A DNA stretch of 64,000 nucleotides from Aporrectodea caliginosa (Eukaryota > Annelida > Clitellata > Crassiclitellata > Lumbricidae). The notes below the pieces were generated by a model. That model searched no databases, was not told where the DNA came from, and saw nothing but the letters and a program-made list of their open reading frames with translations. A program made the position numbers and the translations under genes. This document shows positions 59,101 to 64,000 of the stretch, one piece after another. The stretch spans positions 280,001 through 344,000 of the forward strand of contig JACEVL010000801.1 in the NCBI GenBank assembly GCA_020284085.1, given 5' to 3'. How positions within the stretch are numbered: position 1 is the first letter of the stretch; each line of letters opens with the position of its first letter.

Positions 59101-62100
59101 ATATCATGTATTCTGTTCTGTTGAGCCCAAAACAAACAGCTAATATTCTTTGCATCTTGGCATTTTATATCATAGCACTGCTGACAGATTCCTAAAAGGC
59201 ACTCATCATACATCTGAACACAATACATTATCGTCTTAACAAATTGCCAATACTGGGACACCATAACCAGGTTTTTAATTTACTATTGCCAACTTCAACT
59301 TTTGCAAACAAAGGCCTGTAACATATTTGTGGAACACGGTAGTGCTCGCCCTGTAATGCAGATAGTAAGGGTTTGAGCCTCTGAAACTGTGTAGAAGGAA
59401 CCTTGAGCAAGTCCTTCACTCACAATTGCTCAGTGTCATCAATTGATGCTTAGTCCTTAGACAGTGGTGCTTAATAGATGCGTAATAACAATAACAATTG
59501 CTCACTTTGTGCCTTTAATCTTCTTCGTGAGGACTTTTCGTACAAGGCGATCTCCAAGCAGAGCCTGGGCATGCTGAAGTACAACGTCTGTTTCACCTGC
59601 AAAGCAGACATCATGACCTCTGGCAAGAATCTCGGACTGAAGACATTCAAATGTCGCTGATACAACTGCAAGATCGGCCCCCTAGAAACAGTCAATTCGT
59701 ATCTTGTTATAATATCCAAGTCAACAAAAACCTGCTTATAACATACTCCATTATAACAAATTCTTATATATGGTACCTTGTAAAACAGCCAAGATTTCAT
59801 TCTACTTAAGAAAATAATCTTGCAAAGGCATTATAAAACTGCTTTGCTATATAACATTCCATTATGCCATAAACTTGTCGTTACACTACTTTACCCCATT
59901 TTGATTAACTAGAATAAAATCTTTTACTGGTATTGTAAGTACAAAAATTAAATAATGTAAGTAAAGGATGGCTGTTCAGTTAGTAGACAACTCTAATGAC
60001 TGTCCTTGGAGATAGCATCTTGTGCTGAAGAGTGAACATGACCCAAAGCATTATTATCAACAACTAACCAGATTTCCTTTCAAGATAAAGACAAGCAGAG
60101 CATACAAACTGGTTTGTTTAACATCTATACGAATGTCATACTACTGATTACGAAGATCAATGCATGCCCATAATTATACTTAACAATACAGACGAAAGTT
60201 AGCTTGCAAATCACAAAATGCTGAAACTAAAGGCTATTAGAAACAAAGCAGAAACTGATGGAATACACGACAGACCTCTCTGTGAATGGTTAACAAGACA
60301 AGCGCCAACAACTGAACACTCGTAATGGACTGTAACACCGTCTGCCCTGCAAACGGCATTCACGCCAATGACACAACGTTAGCCATGCAACAATGCATAG
60401 AACAACAACGAACAACGAAATAAAAAGCTGATCAACTGTGTATATCTTGAGTACAATCGAAATAATTTTAGTTCATTTTAGTTGCAGTTTCAGAAGTGCC
60501 TTCCTTGGACATTCTATTTTTCCAATTTTTTTCTTATTAAAGCAAAAAACTGTTACTTTTTTCTTATTTTCAGCAGAACTTGAGTAGAATGTCAAAGGAT
60601 CAAGAAGCTTAGTTAGTGAGGCAAGATTGCCGTGCAGTTTAGCTTGCAAAATGCTAACTTGCAACAGCGTGTTAGATAAGCAGCTGTGACACACCAGCAA
60701 GTCAGCGCAGAAAGCACTATTAAATAGAATTTTACTTTAGTCTTTAATCTAAAAGTTTACTTCGAAAATATAAAATTTATTATTTTAATGAATTTGTATA
60801 ACCTTCATGTTTTAAATCAGAAAGTTCAACCAATTTTACAATTTAATTTATTATTCAGAATAACACCAACAGTAATATCAGCAATTAATAATGCATGATT
60901 AAATGCTTGAACTTGTGCAAATAAAATTTTGTCGCAAATTTCAAATCCGATTGTGGCATAACTTTGTGTCTTATTTCCATGTTATCTTTGAGTTACCTAC
61001 CAATAATTAAAATTGTAATTTTTAAAATTTGCCAAAAACAAACAAGAAACATTTGAAACTGAAAAACAAAACATATCTAGCACTCAACATCAGAAGTGGT
61101 GCTAGACTAAAAAACAAGAACTATAAACTGTTCAAGCACGAATATCATTCGTAACAGTCTACATCATCTAAAACTCAATAATTTAAACATGCAAAGGAAT
61201 CACGTTTCTAGGCTTATCCATTCGTAACAGTGCAAGCCCAAAACGGACAGGCGACAGACAAACATACCTGTCTATATTGGTTCAGTAGTAAAAAAGCCAA
61301 CAGGTGAGTACTAAGAATGGACTGGACACTGACAGACGCTGAAGTACAGAAATAACTAATTACAGAGAACTGGCTGCTACACCTGTATTATTTATTTATT
61401 ATTACTTACTTAAAGCATGTATTACATGCACAAAATCAGCAAACCTGAACATCAACTGTAGATGAATGTGCCAGAGGTCAAGACAGGGTCACACAAAGGC
61501 AAACGTGGGTCTTGGCAAGTGATAATTATATGGCAAGAATAGGTAAAATCCACCTTTGATTTTCATGTAGAATGCAACAGGTAATGTTAACATTTTATAT
61601 CAATGTGAGGATCAAATCATAATATATCTAAGTACACCAGTACCGCATTATAAACACTTAATTATGTAAGTATTCTGGTATACGGTGGTTGGGAATTCGG
61701 ATTCAAATTTCATCTAGCTTCTGATCAAATCTCTATAAAAGCACAACCTTGTTCTAAAGTGGTATTTGACATCATGGCATTATATGGGGGCTCCAGCACA
61801 GCAATAAAAACAATTAGTACTTGTAGCCTAACATAGTTACACGTAGTATGCATCACAAATACTTATCTGGCTATAGAAAATTAAGATTTCTATTAGAGAA
61901 TACTGATAGAAGGGTCATTGTAGTTCCTGCATGGTAAAGCTAAATAGCACTGAATGCCCATTAATATATGCTAAAATAACTTATATATTATGGTAACATA
62001 CATTATAATACATAATTTACATTAACTCTCGGGGTGCTCGATAGTGTAGTGGCTAGAATGCTGGACTGTCAATTAAGAGGTCAGGGTTCAAATCCCTGTC

Positions 62101-63529
62101 AAGGCAGAAATTTGTTAAGATATCTGCTCCACCTACAGCCCTAGCCAACTCGACTATACGGAGTACACTGACTGTACACTGTCAGTGGGAAGACGAGATG
62201 GTAAGGGAGAGGATTGGCCATCCACCTTTATACACCGAAGCAAAGTAAATGAAGTCGCTAACACTTCACACCCATGGCTGCCTCATGGCTAGCTTCTTCT
62301 CTTACATTATTTCACATTAGCACATTTAGATTACATTAACTTAATGACTCATAAGGACTCGTAAGTTGTCCTGACCATATATCACATGCTCGGCCAGACA
62401 CTGGACAATTTGTCGCATATCTTTTCCCTCTTGGTCCATTGAACTGTCGCTTATTGACGGCTTCAAGTGTGAGATCTTCATAATTTCAGTCGACTGCATG
62501 TCCAACGCAGACGTGTTCTCACGCAAACCGTGACTGATGCACGATGGGTAGGTCTTTGCTACTTGCAGGTATTCCTTTAAAAACACAAATACACATAAAA
62601 TAAGACTCATCTCCTGTTGGCATTGATTAATATACTAATATATGTAACGACAGCTAACCACACATGTATGCATAATTATGTATCTGTCTATTTGTAAAGT
62701 GCATTTTATAAACCTCATAAGAGCACTTAACATGGAGAACCCCGCCACTAACCTACCTGTGGTAGTGCCAGTCCCAAGCCTGGAGAAAGGAGGAGGGTGA
62801 TGCTAATCATTTTTTTCATGACACAGAGTCATTAAACAGCAAGTAACTAACTAACTTAACATGGCAATCTCACAGATCTAAACGTGCGTCTGAAGATGGA
62901 CTGAAAATGTTATTTGAGCTATCTGTAAAAAATAGTTTTCAAGTGTAAAGGTACACTGTTCCAAGAGCATGGTCCAATGCCAGAGAAAGCAAAATATGCC
63001 CACATCATTTTATGGAAGCACGGGACCAAAAGGTCTCCACAGGTCACGGAACGCAATGACCATCAACTAGGTTGGCTGGTAATATGAATGTAGATACTGA
63101 ATACAAATCCCAGATATTAAATACCGCTCTCAGTGCAAAACACAAACTGAACATTATTCGATGTGTGTATGTTCATTCATTAGTGACTGAATGCAAGGTC
63201 CCTCCTTAAGTCTTTTCATCTCACTTAAATGTTTGGCATTTGCATCACGTATCATTAGATTAATAAAGAAATGATGATGATGATCATGACGATGAGAAAT
63301 ACTGTTACAGTGTTTTCTGAAGGTGCTACGTGGTCGTCACGATTTGTCACTCAGCCAACGTGCTAACAGATGCATTACTTATACACGCGGCTGTTCATTA
63401 AAAAAAACGGCTAACCTTCAGCGAAAACGGCTGAGCAAAATCCATCCTCACTATCCCATACTGGCCCATCAGAACCTTGTAAATGGCAAGCACAGCTCTC
63501 CAGAATGTTTCATAGACCTTTGGTTCTCC
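53191..63529 (-). CDS. GPAM: Glycerol-3-phosphate acyltransferase 1, mitochondrial (C-terminal eleven exons; 5' part outside window)
   Basis: Exons in gene order: 63416-63529, 62376-62574, 60277-60347, 59506-59681, 58752-58867, 58195-58337, 57805-57882, 57090-57221, 54663-54786, 53772-53840 and 53191-53363 (stop TGA). They total 1395 nt, 464 codons plus stop, with every phase joining. GPAM adds the first acyl chain to glycerol-3-phosphate at the outer mitochondrial membrane. Matches to vertebrate GPAM in order: YGIVRMDFAQPFSLKEYL, CLAEHVIYG, EILARGHDVCF, TTLPEVLELSYYANVISPLF, the PCQTLDRV block, an acidic DEQDSDSEEEW linker, FFKRVLSPILETYYVAS, ERVVTGIAIYAESVALDTLK, and KNAIRGFENARVI. The acyltransferase His-Asp catalytic motif lies upstream of the window. 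Each junction was chosen by the splice site that preserves the alignment. Confidence 0.9.
54852..56738 (+). mobile_element. hAT-type transposon, 1887 bp, in GPAM intron
   Basis: Ends TAGGGTGGAGCTTATT and its inverted copy AATAAGCTCCACCCTA. Flanked by a perfect 8-bp duplication CTATATAC (54844-54851 and 56739-56746). It carries the broken protein gene at 55565-56404. It sits in the intron between GPAM exons 57090-57221 and 54663-54786. Confidence 0.9.
55565..56404 (+). pseudogene. Transposon-encoded protein, broken and internally deleted
   Basis: Three frames succeed each other: VVHWDGKLIPDLTGKEKVDR (55571 on); then MCFDTTSSNTGRVAGACVLL and ACRHHIMELIIGAVF (55768 on, stop at 55960); then VNDHAERGVALIQEYSG and FLLQVVEDHRRMSSDS (56078-56404). 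These blocks belong to a protein family that I recall as widespread in invertebrate genomes and linked to mobile DNA. The middle is missing near 56080. Given the 8-bp duplication it is plausibly a hAT-related transposase. Confidence 0.7.
59315..59490 (+). repeat. SINE-C copy in GPAM intron, close to a splice donor
   Basis: CGCCCTGTAATGCAGATAGT and AGGGTTTGAGCCTCTGAAAC form a tRNA-like head. GGAACCTTGAGCAAGTCCTT, CACTCACAATTGCTCAGTG, TCAATTGATGCTTAGTCC and GTGGTGCTTAATAGATGCG follow. Its 3' end is about 15 bp from the donor side of GPAM exon 59506-59681. Confidence 0.75.
60348..62035. other. GPAM intron, no further gene recognised
   Basis: AT-rich intronic sequence between exons 60277-60347 and 62376-62574. 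No coding motif, terminal repeat or long microsatellite was seen before the SINE at 62036. Confidence 0.5.
62036..62305 (+). repeat. SINE-B, full-length tRNA-derived copy
   Basis: The head GTGCTCGATAGTGTAGTGGC has an A-box region and GGTCAGGGTTCAAATCCCTG a perfect B box and T-stem. The body CCAACTCGACTATACGGAGT, GGGAAGACGAGATGGTAAGG and GAAGTCGCTAACACTTCA matches 7735-7930. The acceptor stem does not pair, so it is not a tRNA gene. Confidence 0.83.
62757..62850 (+). repeat. SINE-D copy
   Basis: TAGTGCCAGTCCCAAGCCTG, AGGAGGAGGGTGATGCTAAT and GACACAGAGTCATTAAACAG. It is the most diverged of the five copies seen, in the GPAM intron upstream of exon 62376-62574. Confidence 0.7.
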
Positions 63530-64000
63530 CTGAAACATTATGCAAGAAATTTTAAATACGTGCCATACAAGACACATTTGGAAATGCTCAGAATGCTGCA
63601 TAAATTGTTTATCTTTATTTAAAGTTTGACTTTACTACTGATGTTGGTAAATTTTAAAATAACTCTGACAAAACCAATTAATCGCATCCAAGCTCCAATG
63701 AGGTGTTTAAGTCACCTAGTTATCTGTACCCCATATGTGACTTGCTCTGGCAAGAGGAGGCTTTTGTCCAAAAAAATTAGTTTTGTATATTTTGTGCTAA
63801 AATTGAGAAGTAATAATTTCTGTTTAATATGTTGAAAAAAATTATTATTCTATCTTGATGGGTTCCAGAGATATGAATTTTATAATGTTTTTCTACTCGA
63901 AAGTACAATTTCGAGAAAATGCATGCAAAGTTTATTATCTTAATACAAACCCTAGATAGATCGCAAAGTTTATGTGTAAATTTGTCATGAAATAGGTGAA
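63530..64000. other. GPAM intron at window edge, nothing recognised
   Basis: AT-rich sequence upstream of the first GPAM exon in the window. The next 5' exon is not visible here. Confidence 0.5.

Noticed and set aside
62036..62110. Functional tRNA gene
   Set aside because: A and B boxes and the T-stem are present, but the acceptor stem does not pair and a SINE body follows. The same reasoning applies to 12166, 34508 and 29220-29290.

Overview
This is a window of animal nuclear DNA, very probably from a marine invertebrate. Two host genes have clean multi-exon structures with GT-AG introns in matching phases. Much of the rest is simple-sequence DNA, tRNA-derived SINEs, non-LTR retrotransposon 3' ends and hAT-type DNA transposons. 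I cannot name the phylum; nothing here looks vertebrate or bacterial.

Layout. (1) 430-9796, plus strand: the last eight coding exons of a SIN3 corepressor-family gene (534 codons plus stop, phases all consistent). Its introns carry two hAT elements with perfect 8-bp target duplications, both landed in minisatellites. (2) 9.8-18 kb: repeat-rich DNA with SINEs, a LINE 3' end and MITEs. (3) 18008-20311, minus strand: an intronless, GC-rich gene for a secreted or membrane-anchored cysteine-containing protein, with a 20-bp minisatellite just upstream. (4) 20.4-40.5 kb: almost entirely repeats, including a CATA array, ATC and ACT arrays, a polypyrimidine block of about 2 kb, a 28-bp minisatellite with 84-bp higher order, GACA, GA, TA and GAAA tracts, SINEs and LINE ends. 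(5) 40.7-51.4 kb: a decayed Polinton/Maverick (adintovirus-like) endogenous virus. The plus strand carries DNA polymerase B, an HNH nuclease, an adenain-like protease and a fibre-like protein. The minus strand carries, from the viral promoter side, a membrane-active (pX-like) protein, a dUTPase-like protein, three virion-associated proteins, the double-jelly-roll major capsid protein and a SAP/NUMOD DNA-binding protein. The two gene blocks converge at about 46 kb. (6) 53191-63529, minus strand: the last eleven coding exons of the mitochondrial glycerol-3-phosphate acyltransferase gene (GPAM/GPAT1); the 5' part lies beyond the window.

The most striking item is the viral element. Its replication and processing genes (PolB, protease, HNH) are broken by frameshifts, an internal deletion and a repeat insertion. 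The major capsid, fibre-like and several virion-protein frames are still open. No integrase or packaging ATPase is visible. Many of its genes start within or right after a shared AT-rich TATAAA-type motif.

The second theme is retrotransposon structure. A LINE family and a tRNA-SINE family share one 3' hairpin tail (GGGAGCGCC...GGCGCTATA), as expected for a SINE that uses LINE machinery. Two different SINE families share a central domain. Several microsatellites grow directly from such tails.
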